Positions 17,372-25,133 of a DNA stretch of 64,000 nt are shown one piece after another. The DNA is from Mesorhizobium_L sp035547755 (GTDB taxonomy: Bacteria; Pseudomonadota; Alphaproteobacteria; Rhizobiales; Rhizobiaceae). How positions within the stretch are numbered: position 1 is the stretch's first letter; the number at the start of each line of letters is the position of its first letter. The notes under the pieces are model-generated. The model was not told where the DNA came from and made no database searches. It saw nothing but the letters and a program-made list of their open reading frames with translations. Location of the stretch: positions 1 through 64,000 of the forward strand of contig DASZUG010000030.1 of NCBI GenBank assembly GCA_035547755.1. The letters are read 5' to 3'. Made by a program: the position numbers and the translations under genes.

Positions 17372-18916
17372 TCAGGCCTCCAGCGTGGCGGGTTCGGGTG
17401 CATGGCCGACCGCGGCGGCGGCGACCACCGCGTCCTGCGTGGCCTCGGCGGACGAAAATTCGCCAGTGATGCGGCCGTTCGACATGACGAGGATGCGGTC
17501 GGAAAGCGACAGCACCTCTTCGAGGTCGGATGTGACGAAGAGGATGCCGAGGCCTTCGGCGGCCAAACGGCGCATCACGCGAAAAACTTCAGCCTTGGCG
17601 CCGATGTCGATGCCGCGGCTCGGCTCGTCCATCAGCAGGATCTTCGGGTTGGTCATCAGCGCCTTGCCGATCACCACCTTCTGCTGGTTGCCGCCGGAAA
17701 GTGAGCTGACGGCGTTTTCGGCGCTGGCGATCTTGATCGTCAGGTCGCGGACGAAATCGGCGACGCCCTTGCGCTCGCGCTTGAGGCTGAGGTGGAAGCC
17801 GCTGACGAATTTTTTGAGGCTGGAAAGCGTCATGTTCTCGCGGATCGGCAGGATCTGGATCAGCCCCTCAGTCTTCCGGTCCTCGGGGATGAGCGCAATG
17901 CCGCGCGCGATCCGGCCGGAAACGTTGCGCTCCCGCATCGGCTTGCCGTCGATGAAGAAGCTGCCCGTCGCGCTTGGATGCTGCGCCATGACGCATTCGA
18001 AGAATTCGGAGCGGCCCGCGCCCATCAGACCATAGATTCCCAGGATCTCGCCGGCATGGAGCGTGAGCGAGACGTGATCGACGGCGAAGCCGCCGCGCCG
18101 GCTCTTGAGACAGACATCCTCCGCCCGGAACACTTCGCGGCCGATCGCGTGGTCGGTCGCCCTGGCGTAGTCCTTCGAGGCCGCCCCGATCATGTTGCGG
18201 ACGATCCAGGGGACGTCCACCCCGTCCATGGCGCGGCTTCCCGTGATGCGCCCATCCCGCAGCACCGTCACATAGTCGCCGATCCGCACAAGCTCTTCCA
18301 GCCGGTGGGAGATATAGACGATGGCGACGCCGCGCGCCTTCAGGTCGGCGATGACGCGGAAAAGGATTTCGACCTCCGACGCGCTCAGCGCCGAGGTCGG
18401 CTCGTCCATGATCAGGATGCGCACATCCTGCGCCAGCGCCTTGGCGATCTCGACGATCTGCTGCTCGCCGATGCGCAGATCGCCGACAAGAGCGTCGGGC
18501 GAAATATCGTGTTCGAGCCGCCGCAGGAGTTCGGACGCGGCCTTGTTCTGGTCGCGCGCGTCGATGTCGATGCCGAACCTCGCCTTTTCCCGCGTGATGA
18601 AGATATTGTCCGCCACCGTCATATTGGGGAAGAGATTGAGCTCCTGGAAGATGATGCCGATGCCATGCGCGGCGGCGTCCGACGTGCTGGCGAAGCTGAC
18701 CGGTCGGCCGTCCATGACGATCTCGCCGGCGGTCAGTTGCTCGACGCCCGCGATCACCTTCATCAATGTCGATTTGCCGGCGCCGTTCTCGCCCACCAGG
18801 ACGTTCACCGCGCCTTCGCGGACGTCGAAATCGACATTGTCGAGCGCGCGGGTGCCGGGATAGACCTTGGTGCCGCCGCGGATCGAAAGCAGGATGCGAT
18901 GCGGGTCGCCGCTCAC
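17372..18916 (-). CDS. Ribose-type ABC transporter ATP-binding protein (RbsA-like), apiose block 2
   Basis: 514 residues with two ABC domains. NBD1 has GENGAGKSTLM, signature LRIGEQQIVEIAKAL and Walker B ILIMDEPTSALS. NBD2 has LSGGNQQKVVIGKAL and LLMDEPSRGIDIG. The start is a GTG overlapping the stop of the DUF2291 gene (GTGA) with an AGGAG site. It energises the permease immediately downstream. Unlike the fused ATPase of block 1, it keeps canonical signature and Walker B residues in both halves. Confidence 0.9.
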   Translation of the reverse strand: MSGDPHRILLSIRGGTKVYPGTRALDNVDFDVREGAVNVLVGENGAGKSTLMKVIAGVEQLTAGEIVMDGRPVSFASTSDAAAHGIGIIFQELNLFPNMTVADNIFITREKARFGIDIDARDQNKAASELLRRLEHDISPDALVGDLRIGEQQIVEIAKALAQDVRILIMDEPTSALSASEVEILFRVIADLKARGVAIVYISHRLEELVRIGDYVTVLRDGRITGSRAMDGVDVPWIVRNMIGAASKDYARATDHAIGREVFRAEDVCLKSRRGGFAVDHVSLTLHAGEILGIYGLMGAGRSEFFECVMAQHPSATGSFFIDGKPMRERNVSGRIARGIALIPEDRKTEGLIQILPIRENMTLSSLKKFVSGFHLSLKRERKGVADFVRDLTIKIASAENAVSSLSGGNQQKVVIGKALMTNPKILLMDEPSRGIDIGAKAEVFRVMRRLAAEGLGILFVTSDLEEVLSLSDRILVMSNGRITGEFSSAEATQDAVVAAAAVGHAPEPATLEA

Positions 18917-19572
18917 GGGCTCCTCTCCTTGAGTTCGACCGGTACGATTGTGACCGTGCTTCCCGCCGAACTCAACGACGTGGCGCCGATCCCCTCGACC
19001 TGCCTACCCACTATGGATTGCCGCGGGAATTCCTTCAGCACATGGTCATAGGCATAAGAATTGAGCGCCTTCGAAATACCGGCAAAGGCGATCTGGTTCT
19101 TGTAGTCGCCGAAGCGGACGAAGGGCAGGACGTCCCGCAGGCTGGTGCTCAGGATGACAGGCCCCAGCGCGACCGTCGCGTCAGCCTTGCCGTCGCCGTC
19201 GGTATCAATGGAAATTGTCGCAGCGCGGGATCTCGTATCGGCTTCGACGATCTTGCCGGAGAAGCGGACGGCGAAATTCCAGGGCGCGCCGTTCGCCGCC
19301 GCGCGATAGCCGAATTTCTTCGCGCCTGCCTCGAACCCCGCGGACAGCGCGCTCCGCAGAGCCGACAAATCGACCGCCTTCTCCCGCATATAGGGCAGCA
19401 CCTTCGGCTGCCACATCGCCGCCGCCTGGCTGTCGAGCCTGGCCGTGTTGTCGGCGAACATCGTGCCCGAGGAAGAGGACGCCTTCTCATCGGCGATCTT
19501 GACCAGTTTGCAGCCGGCGACGCCCGAAACGATGAGAAGAACCAGCCCGAAAGAGGCCTTCCTGGAATTCAT
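18913..19572 (-). CDS. DUF2291 family lipoprotein linked to the sugar transporter
   Basis: A 219-residue exported protein. The N-terminal hydrophobic segment ends in a lipobox (GVAGC), so it is probably acylated and membrane-anchored. Its function is not established. DUF2291 genes commonly sit beside ribose-type ABC transporters, as here, where it overlaps the ATPase start. A second family member in the same relative position lies at 31363. I chose the ATG at 19572 (GGGAGTGAG upstream). Confidence 0.78.
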   Translation of the reverse strand: MNSRKASFGLVLLIVSGVAGCKLVKIADEKASSSSGTMFADNTARLDSQAAAMWQPKVLPYMREKAVDLSALRSALSAGFEAGAKKFGYRAAANGAPWNFAVRFSGKIVEADTRSRAATISIDTDGDGKADATVALGPVILSTSLRDVLPFVRFGDYKNQIAFAGISKALNSYAYDHVLKEFPRQSIVGRQVEGIGATSLSSAGSTVTIVPVELKERSP

Positions 19573-19618
19573 AAGCTCACTCCCGTCTGAGGCAGGGCAA
19601 TCCATCTGGCTGGATAGT

Positions 19619-19747
19619 CCCCCTCACCCGCACTCCGCTTCGCTTGGGCGACCTCTCCCCGAGGGGGAGAGGAAGCGTCGAGCGCCGGCGTCTTCCTCTT
19701 CTCCCCAGCGGGGAGAAGGTGGCCGCGCAGCGGCCGGATGAGGGGGC
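19619..19747. repeat. RIME-like rhizobial intergenic palindrome, copy 1
   Basis: CCCCTCACCCG at the left and CCGGATGAGGGG at the right bracket two internal hairpins (CTCTCCCCGAGGGGGAGAG and CTTCTCCCCAGCGGGGAGAAG). This matches the mosaic intergenic elements typical of Rhizobiaceae. It fills most of the 303-bp gap between the second binding-protein gene and the DUF2291 gene; nothing else is seen in that gap. Confidence 0.75.
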
Positions 19748-19875
19748 AAGACATCATATGCGATTGTCCTGCCGTCTGAGGGTTGGGGCCTCCACCCTGC
19801 GGCCGAACGCAAGTATAGAGGCAAGGCGTCGAGCGCAGGCCGATCGGGACCCGCGCCCGACGTCTTGAAGGATGG

Positions 19876-20817
19876 TCAGTCCATCAGACGGAAATTGTCC
19901 AGCTTCTTGGCGTTGTCCTTGGTGATCAGGACGCAATCCATGAGCTGCTTTTCGTCCGCGCCGGTCTTGCCGCCCTTCAGATATTTGTCGGCCTCTTCGA
20001 CCGCGACTTCCGCTTCGCGGTAAGCCGGCTGCATCACCGTCGCCTTGATCCCGCCCTGCAGGATGGAATCGCGGACGTCATTGCTGCCGTCGAAGCCGGT
20101 GACGATGACGTCGGTGCGCTTTGCCGCCTTCAGCGCCGCATAGGCGCCCATCGCCATCGTATCGTTGCCGGCGATGACGCCGTTGATCTCGGGATGGGCC
20201 TGAAGGATCGTCTCCATCTTCTGGTAGGCTTCGGTCTGGCTCCAGTTGGCCGATTGCTGCGCCACCATCTTCAGGTCGGGATACTGGTCGAGGACATCAT
20301 GATAGCCCTTGGAGCGGATGCCGGCATTGGTGTCGGATTCCTTGCCGACGAGCTCGGCATAGTTGCCCTTCTCGCCCATCAGCTTGACGAATTCCTGCGC
20401 GCCCAGCTGGGCGCCCTGATAATTGTTGGAGACGATCTGCGCCTTGGCGATGCCGGTCGCGTTGATCTCGCGATCGACGAGGAAGGTCGGTACTTTCGCG
20501 GCGAGCGCCCGCTTGATCGGAGCGACGGAGGCTTCCGCGCCGGCATTGTCGAGGATGATCGCCTTGGCGCCACGCGAGACGGCGCTGTCGATCAGGTTGC
20601 TCTGCTTGTTCGGATCGTCGTCATGGACGAGGACCAGCGTCTTGTAGCCGAGCGCCTTCGCCTTGGCGTCGGCGGCGTCGGCCTCCGCCTTGAAGAAAGG
20701 ATTGTCATGCGAGGGCGTGATGATCGCGATCAGGTCGGCCGACCGAGCCATCGCCGGCATGCCGAGCGACAGCGTCGCGGCCATGCCGGCCAGAAGAAGT
20801 CTGCGTGAAATTGGCAT
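19876..20817 (-). CDS. Ribose-type ABC transporter periplasmic binding protein, apiose block 2
   Basis: A 313-residue exported protein. It has an RR-containing signal sequence (MPISRRLLLAGMAATLSLG, cleavage near MARSAD) and a type I sugar-binding fold (TPSHDNPFFKAEADAADAK, AIILDNAGAEASV, GVIAGNDTMAMGAYAAL, VTGFDGSNDV). It resembles the ery-type binding protein at 27662. It starts with a strong GGGAGG site, 62 bp after apnO copy 2. A repeat element separates it from the remaining transporter genes, likely favouring its own expression. Confidence 0.88.
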   Translation of the reverse strand: MPISRRLLLAGMAATLSLGMPAMARSADLIAIITPSHDNPFFKAEADAADAKAKALGYKTLVLVHDDDPNKQSNLIDSAVSRGAKAIILDNAGAEASVAPIKRALAAKVPTFLVDREINATGIAKAQIVSNNYQGAQLGAQEFVKLMGEKGNYAELVGKESDTNAGIRSKGYHDVLDQYPDLKMVAQQSANWSQTEAYQKMETILQAHPEINGVIAGNDTMAMGAYAALKAAKRTDVIVTGFDGSNDVRDSILQGGIKATVMQPAYREAEVAVEEADKYLKGGKTGADEKQLMDCVLITKDNAKKLDNFRLMD

Positions 20818-20873
20818 TGTGGTTCCTCCCAGGTTCAATGCTCCGGGACTGCTTTCTTGCCCGGATTCAAGAA

Positions 20874-20893
20874 GGCGGATCAGGTGATCCGCC
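20874..20893 (-). other. Perfect palindrome overlapping the apnO copy 2 stop codon
   Basis: GGCGGATCA and its exact complement TGATCCGCC are separated by two bases and include the stop codon of apnO copy 2. In RNA it would form a short tight hairpin just before the binding-protein gene. A processing or stabilising role is possible; it lacks a T-tract. Confidence 0.4.
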
Positions 20894-21704
20894 GAATGCT
20901 CTCGGCGATCTCCTCCGGCTGGAAGACGCCCAGCCAATCGTCGCGCATCAGGCGCGGCTTGCCGTTGGCGATCGCCTTGTTGCAGGCATCGGAGAAGACG
21001 CCGTCCACCTCGCCCATGACGACCGAGGCGAGGACGTTCATGTGGCCGAGAAGGAAGTCCCGCGCCGCGACCGGATCGACGCCGCGCCGGACGACCTCCT
21101 CCATCGCGTCGCGCATGACGACGAGAAGCGTCGCGCAGACGGTTTCCGACAAGCCCGGTTCGAGCAGCGCCATATGCTCGACCGTGACGCGGTGCGAGCG
21201 CAGGATCGGCTTGAAGATCGTTTTCGCGATGGCTTCGCCGACGGCGTAATGCTCCTCCGGCCCCTGCATCAGCGCGTTGACGATCGACTGCGCCGCGGCG
21301 ATGCCGCCGAAATGATCGTGGCGGCCAGCGGCACTCGTCTCGTCGTTGAAGATCGGCGGATGGCAGGGATGGGTGACGAAATAGGTGATATCGTTGCGCT
21401 CCGGCAGATGCCCGGCAAAGGGCGCCGCCGCGTCGAGCGCGATGACGATGGCGCCGGGCGCGATCCTGTCGATGATCGAAGCCGCTACCTTGCGAATGGC
21501 CGTGTCGGGAACGGCCAGGATCACGGCTTTCGCGCCGTCGAGCGCCGCGTCGAGACCGACGCAATCGACGCCGAGCGCCGCCTTCAGTCTCTCCCGTCCA
21601 GCCTCCGAGACCTCGACATGGGCGACCTCGTAGCCGCTTCCCTTGAGGTTCGTCGCGAGACGCACCCCCATCTTTCCGCCGGCACCCATCAACGCGATCT
21701 TCAT
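20880..21704 (-). CDS. apnO: D-apionate oxidoisomerase ApnO, copy 2
   Basis: A 274-residue paralogue of the protein at 2932. It has the same Rossmann start (MKIALMGAGGKMGVRL) and shared YFVTHPCHPPIF. It would convert D-apionate to 3-oxo-isoapionate. It is the first gene of a minus-strand operon that continues into the binding protein, DUF2291, ATPase, permease, apsD and apnL, so this copy is co-expressed with the apiose-to-apionate steps. The start has GGGAG upstream, and an operator-like site lies about 50 bp upstream. Confidence 0.82.
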   Translation of the reverse strand: MKIALMGAGGKMGVRLATNLKGSGYEVAHVEVSEAGRERLKAALGVDCVGLDAALDGAKAVILAVPDTAIRKVAASIIDRIAPGAIVIALDAAAPFAGHLPERNDITYFVTHPCHPPIFNDETSAAGRHDHFGGIAAAQSIVNALMQGPEEHYAVGEAIAKTIFKPILRSHRVTVEHMALLEPGLSETVCATLLVVMRDAMEEVVRRGVDPVAARDFLLGHMNVLASVVMGEVDGVFSDACNKAIANGKPRLMRDDWLGVFQPEEIAESIRRIT

Positions 21705-21741
21705 GGCGCATCTCCCGCTTCGGCGCCAATGAAGCAGTCGA

Positions 21742-21769
21742 TCATTATATTGTCAACTGGTATGATGAG
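21742..21769 (-). promoter_or_regulatory. Promoter/operator region upstream of apnO copy 2
   Basis: It contains AACTGGTATGATGAG (21755-21769; two mismatches to the exact 15-mer at 6551 and 7515) facing away from apnO, and TATAAT on the minus strand within TGACAATATAATGAT facing toward it. TCATTATA and TATGATGA form an imperfect inverted repeat spaced by 12 bp, as expected for a dimeric GntR-type site. Confidence 0.5.
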
Positions 21770-21821
21770 CTTATGTCTGGGTGTGCAAAATACCGACGTT
21801 CCAGGCTTGACCGCTTGGCCC

Positions 21822-21985
21822 GCCCCTCATCCGCCTGCCGGCACCTTCTCCCCGTCGAACGGGGAGAAGGACGCTTTCATCGGCGGTTTTGCCAATTGGC
21901 ACCGTTTCCGGACAATCGAGACTATCGCGGCCATCGGTCTTCTCCCCGCCTGCGGGGAGAAGATGCCGGCAGGCAGATGAGGGGC
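21822..21985. repeat. RIME-like rhizobial intergenic palindrome, copy 2
   Basis: It begins GCCCCTCATCCGCCTGCCGG and ends in the inverted CCGGCAGGCAGATGAGGGG. Internal hairpins (CTTCTCCCCGTCGAACGGGGAGAAG and CTTCTCCCCGCCTGCGGGGAGAAG) flank a unique centre. It fills half of the 311-bp gap between RLP 2 and apnO copy 2; the rest holds the operator-like region. Confidence 0.8.
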
Positions 21986-22015
21986 CGCTTGAGGACTGAT
22001 TCAAGCCAGCACTAT

Positions 22016-23275
22016 TCAGATTTTCATCTTCCCGAACTTCTCCAGCGACTGCGCCAGTTCGCGGTGCGTCTTCGCGTAAGTGGCCAATGGAATGTTTTCG
22101 ACCGTCGCTTCCCAGGCCTGGCGGATCGCACGTACGCCTGCGCCCGGTCCGCCGGGATGCGCGATGATACCGCCACCGCCGAGATAGAGGAGATCGGTCG
22201 TGCGGCCCGTCCGCTCATAGGTCTCCGGCGCCTGGCCGCCCCATTGGCCGGAGCAGACCACCGGCAAGGGCCTGTCGTCCGGCGAGAGCATCGGCGTCAT
22301 GCAGTCGTGGAAGGATTGGACGAAAGACTCGTCCGGCTCCCAGTATTTCGCGCCGATCCCGTTGATCTGGAACTGGTCGACGCCGAGAAGCCGCCAGATC
22401 TTCTGATAGACCGAAAAGGAGAAACCAAGTCCCGGATGCCGCGTCAGCAGGTCCCAGCCATTGCGATGGGCGTGCAGGATCAGGCGCGAGCGCTTGCGCA
22501 GGAAGGAGAACCCGCCATAGCCGACCGAGTTGATGTTGATGACGGCGGCCGTGCCGCCGGCATCCGCCACGCAGTCGTGGTGGCGCATCATCCCGTCGGG
22601 ATCGGCGCTGGAAATGCCAAAGGCGTAGAGCACGCGCTTGCCGGTCTTCTGTTCATGCTCGCGGATGACCGGCATGACGGCGGCGACACGCGCCTCAACA
22701 GGCGAATAGGCCGGGCTCATCAGCTTCTCGTCGTCCTTGATGAAATCGACGCCGGCTTCGCAAAGCTCGCGCGCGATCTGAGCCGTTTCCTCCGGCGTCA
22801 GGCCGAGATTGGGCTTGATGATCGTGCCGATCAGCGGGCGATCGGCGACGCCCGACATTTCGCGGCTGCCGGCAATGCCGAATTGCGGGCCGGGATGCGC
22901 TTTTATGAAGGCCGGCGGCAGATCCAGGCCGATGATCCGGATGCCGCTCAAGCCTCGGATCGAGAAGACGCCGCCAAGCGCGATCGTCTGCAGCGCGGCG
23001 ATGTCGGTCCCCACGACTTCGAGCGGGAAGGCGATAGTCACGTCGGCGCGGTGGTAGCGGTCCGCCGCGCCCGATTGCGGGATCGAGGGAACGCGCGCAT
23101 CCTCAAGGGCGGCGATCCCGACGACGCGCGCCGCGCAACGCGCTTTCAGGTCGGCGGTTTCGGCCGGCAGGTCGACGAAGGTTCCCGTGGACTGGTCGCT
23201 CGCGATCTTTTCGGCGAGACGTTCGACGCTCCCGGCGGACTCGATCCGATAGGTGACAAGGATTTCGTCGCGCAT
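22016..23275 (-). CDS. RuBisCO-like protein 2, OiaT/OiaX type
   Basis: A 419-residue RLP with active-site equivalents GTIIKPNLGL (K154), DFIKDDEK with K180 followed by D181, D182 and E183, HAHRNG (268-273) and the phosphate loop GGGGIIAHPGGPGAG. It is clearly diverged from RLP 1 outside these motifs. In D-apionate catabolism such proteins decarboxylate (OiaX) or hydrolytically cleave (OiaT) 3-oxo-isoapionate 4-phosphate. This one and RLP 1 may split the two activities. It appears to be transcribed on its own, from the GGTATA-type site at 23374, with repeats after it. I chose the ATG at 23275 (GGGGAG upstream). Confidence 0.8.
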   Translation of the reverse strand: MRDEILVTYRIESAGSVERLAEKIASDQSTGTFVDLPAETADLKARCAARVVGIAALEDARVPSIPQSGAADRYHRADVTIAFPLEVVGTDIAALQTIALGGVFSIRGLSGIRIIGLDLPPAFIKAHPGPQFGIAGSREMSGVADRPLIGTIIKPNLGLTPEETAQIARELCEAGVDFIKDDEKLMSPAYSPVEARVAAVMPVIREHEQKTGKRVLYAFGISSADPDGMMRHHDCVADAGGTAAVININSVGYGGFSFLRKRSRLILHAHRNGWDLLTRHPGLGFSFSVYQKIWRLLGVDQFQINGIGAKYWEPDESFVQSFHDCMTPMLSPDDRPLPVVCSGQWGGQAPETYERTGRTTDLLYLGGGGIIAHPGGPGAGVRAIRQAWEATVENIPLATYAKTHRELAQSLEKFGKMKI

Positions 23276-23373
23276 GGGCCCGTCTCTCCCCGAATGGTCG
23301 CCGTGAACCGTAAAGACCGCGCTTCGCATGGCGACGGCCGGAATCGTCAGCCACGATCTGGCAATGATGTAAT

Positions 23374-23388
23374 GTCATTATACCAGTA
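23374..23388 (-). promoter_or_regulatory. Promoter/operator motif TACTGGTATAATGAC upstream of RLP 2
   Basis: On the minus strand this reads TACTGGTATAATGAC, 14 of 15 identical to the sites at 6551 and 7515. The extended -10 faces RLP 2 and lies about 100 bp before its start codon, the same geometry as at RLP 1. Confidence 0.6.
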
Positions 23389-23437
23389 TGCATCGTAACT
23401 TCCACCTCCTTGCGGATCGGAAGAAGTTCGGGGTCAA

Positions 23438-25117
23438 TCAGACCGCGGTCGAAACGTCGAGTGCGAGCCGGTGTCGGACCAGCAATTCGGCCCGGGTCGC
23501 TTCCACCTCGCGCCTGCGCCGCGCCCCGTCCCAGCCGAGCGCTATGGCCGCGCATTCGGCAATGCTGTCGAGATCGCGGCCGCTCAACCGGCCCGTCACC
23601 GCGAGCGCCGTTCGGCGCATGACGACATCGGCGAGATGGACGACGCGCTCGTTGCGCATAAGCCAGTCGATTTCCGCCAGCGTATAATCGGGCGCATCGG
23701 CGAGCGGCGATCCCGGATGCCGCGCCTCATGCTCGAGAATGGCAAAAGCCGTCGTCCCATAGCGGGCAAGCAGGATTTTGGCGCGCTCGCGCGTCGCACC
23801 GGTCCTGCCTGTCGCCTGCCCCAGCCAGCGCGCCCTTGCAGCCTCGCCGACCGGAAAATCGCGCCCTCCGCCGATCGGGAGGTTTCTGGTGCCGATCCTG
23901 CGTTCGCGCCCGAGGCGGGACAGCACGAGATCGGCGACTTCTTCCGCAAAGCCCCGGAACGTCGTCCATTTGCCGCCGACCAGCGAAACGATCGGCCAGG
24001 TGCGGTTCCCGTAAGCCTCGATGACTGGGGTGGAGTGGTCGCGGCTGATCAGGCCCGGCGCCGTGCCGTCGGAGGCGGGCAGCGGCCGGATACCGGAATA
24101 GGCATAGACGATCTGGCTGCGATCGAAGGAGAGCTTCGGCAAGAGGCCGCGAAGGCTGTCGAGAAAATAGGCGATTTCGTCGTCCTCGCAGCGCACCTCG
24201 TCGGGGTCGTCGGCACGGATGTCCGTCGAGCCCACGAGCGCGCGACCGAGATAGTCATAGACGAGGCAGATACGTCCGTCATCGGCCTCGAAATAGATCA
24301 TGCGCCCGTTCAGCGCCTCGAGCAGTTCCGGATGGTCGAGAAGGATATGCGAGCCCTTGGTGCCGCCGATCAGCCGCGACGGTGCGCCGAGCGCGGCATT
24401 GACCGTGTCGATCCACGGTCCCGCCGCATTGATCACGATCTTCGGGCGAAAGCCGCGCGTGGCGCCGTCGGGGAGTTCGAAACGAACGGTTTCGCCGTCG
24501 CTTCCCGTCAGATCGGCATAGGTGAAGGCCTCGGACCCGCTGCTTGCCTTCAGCCCGTCCTGAACGAGTTCGAGGACAAGCCGCTCCGGGTGGCTGACGG
24601 TCGCGTCATAATAGGTTCCGGCGGCGACGATCCTCGGCGTCAGCGGCGGAATTTCGGAGAGCGCCCGGCGTTTCGACCACAGCGCATGCTTCGGCATGAC
24701 GCGCTGGCGCGCGCCATAGAAATCATAGAGCGCAAGCCCGATCTTGATCAGCAGCGCGCCACGGCTTCGGGGCGCGGTCGTCGAACCGGCGAGCGTGCGC
24801 AGGGCCGCGCCGACCCCCGTCATCCACGAGAAGATCGGGATCACGGTCGGCAGCGGCTTCACCGCATGCGGCGCGTTGCGCAGGAGGAGGTTGCGCTCCA
24901 GCGTCGATTGCGCGACGAGGCGCAACTCGCCCGTTTCGAGATATTTGATGCCGCCATGGATCAGCCGCGACGGCGCGGCGCTCGTTCCGGAACCGAAATC
25001 ACCCTTGTCAACGATCGCAACGCGCAGTCCCTGCTCACAAAGGTCGCGGAAGAGGCCGGCGCCGTTGATGCCGGCGCCGAGGATCAAGACATCGATGTCG
25101 TCGGGAGCCTGTGCCAT
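23438..25117 (-). CDS. GlpD-family FAD-dependent polyol-phosphate dehydrogenase
   Basis: A 559-residue flavoprotein with an N-terminal dinucleotide fold (VLILGAGINGAGLFRDL), GTSAAPSRLIHGGIKYLE, VINAAGPWID and a C-terminal DAO-type domain. Family members such as GlpD and EryB oxidise polyol phosphates and pass electrons to quinone at the membrane. It lies 16 bp after a FGGY kinase and with a DeoR regulator, so it probably oxidises that kinase's product. It differs substantially from the EryB candidate at 34393 and is longer. The polyol is unknown; glycerol 3-phosphate cannot be excluded. Confidence 0.8.
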   Translation of the reverse strand: MAQAPDDIDVLILGAGINGAGLFRDLCEQGLRVAIVDKGDFGSGTSAAPSRLIHGGIKYLETGELRLVAQSTLERNLLLRNAPHAVKPLPTVIPIFSWMTGVGAALRTLAGSTTAPRSRGALLIKIGLALYDFYGARQRVMPKHALWSKRRALSEIPPLTPRIVAAGTYYDATVSHPERLVLELVQDGLKASSGSEAFTYADLTGSDGETVRFELPDGATRGFRPKIVINAAGPWIDTVNAALGAPSRLIGGTKGSHILLDHPELLEALNGRMIYFEADDGRICLVYDYLGRALVGSTDIRADDPDEVRCEDDEIAYFLDSLRGLLPKLSFDRSQIVYAYSGIRPLPASDGTAPGLISRDHSTPVIEAYGNRTWPIVSLVGGKWTTFRGFAEEVADLVLSRLGRERRIGTRNLPIGGGRDFPVGEAARARWLGQATGRTGATRERAKILLARYGTTAFAILEHEARHPGSPLADAPDYTLAEIDWLMRNERVVHLADVVMRRTALAVTGRLSGRDLDSIAECAAIALGWDGARRRREVEATRAELLVRHRLALDVSTAV

Positions 25118-25133
25118 TCGCCTCACGGGATCG

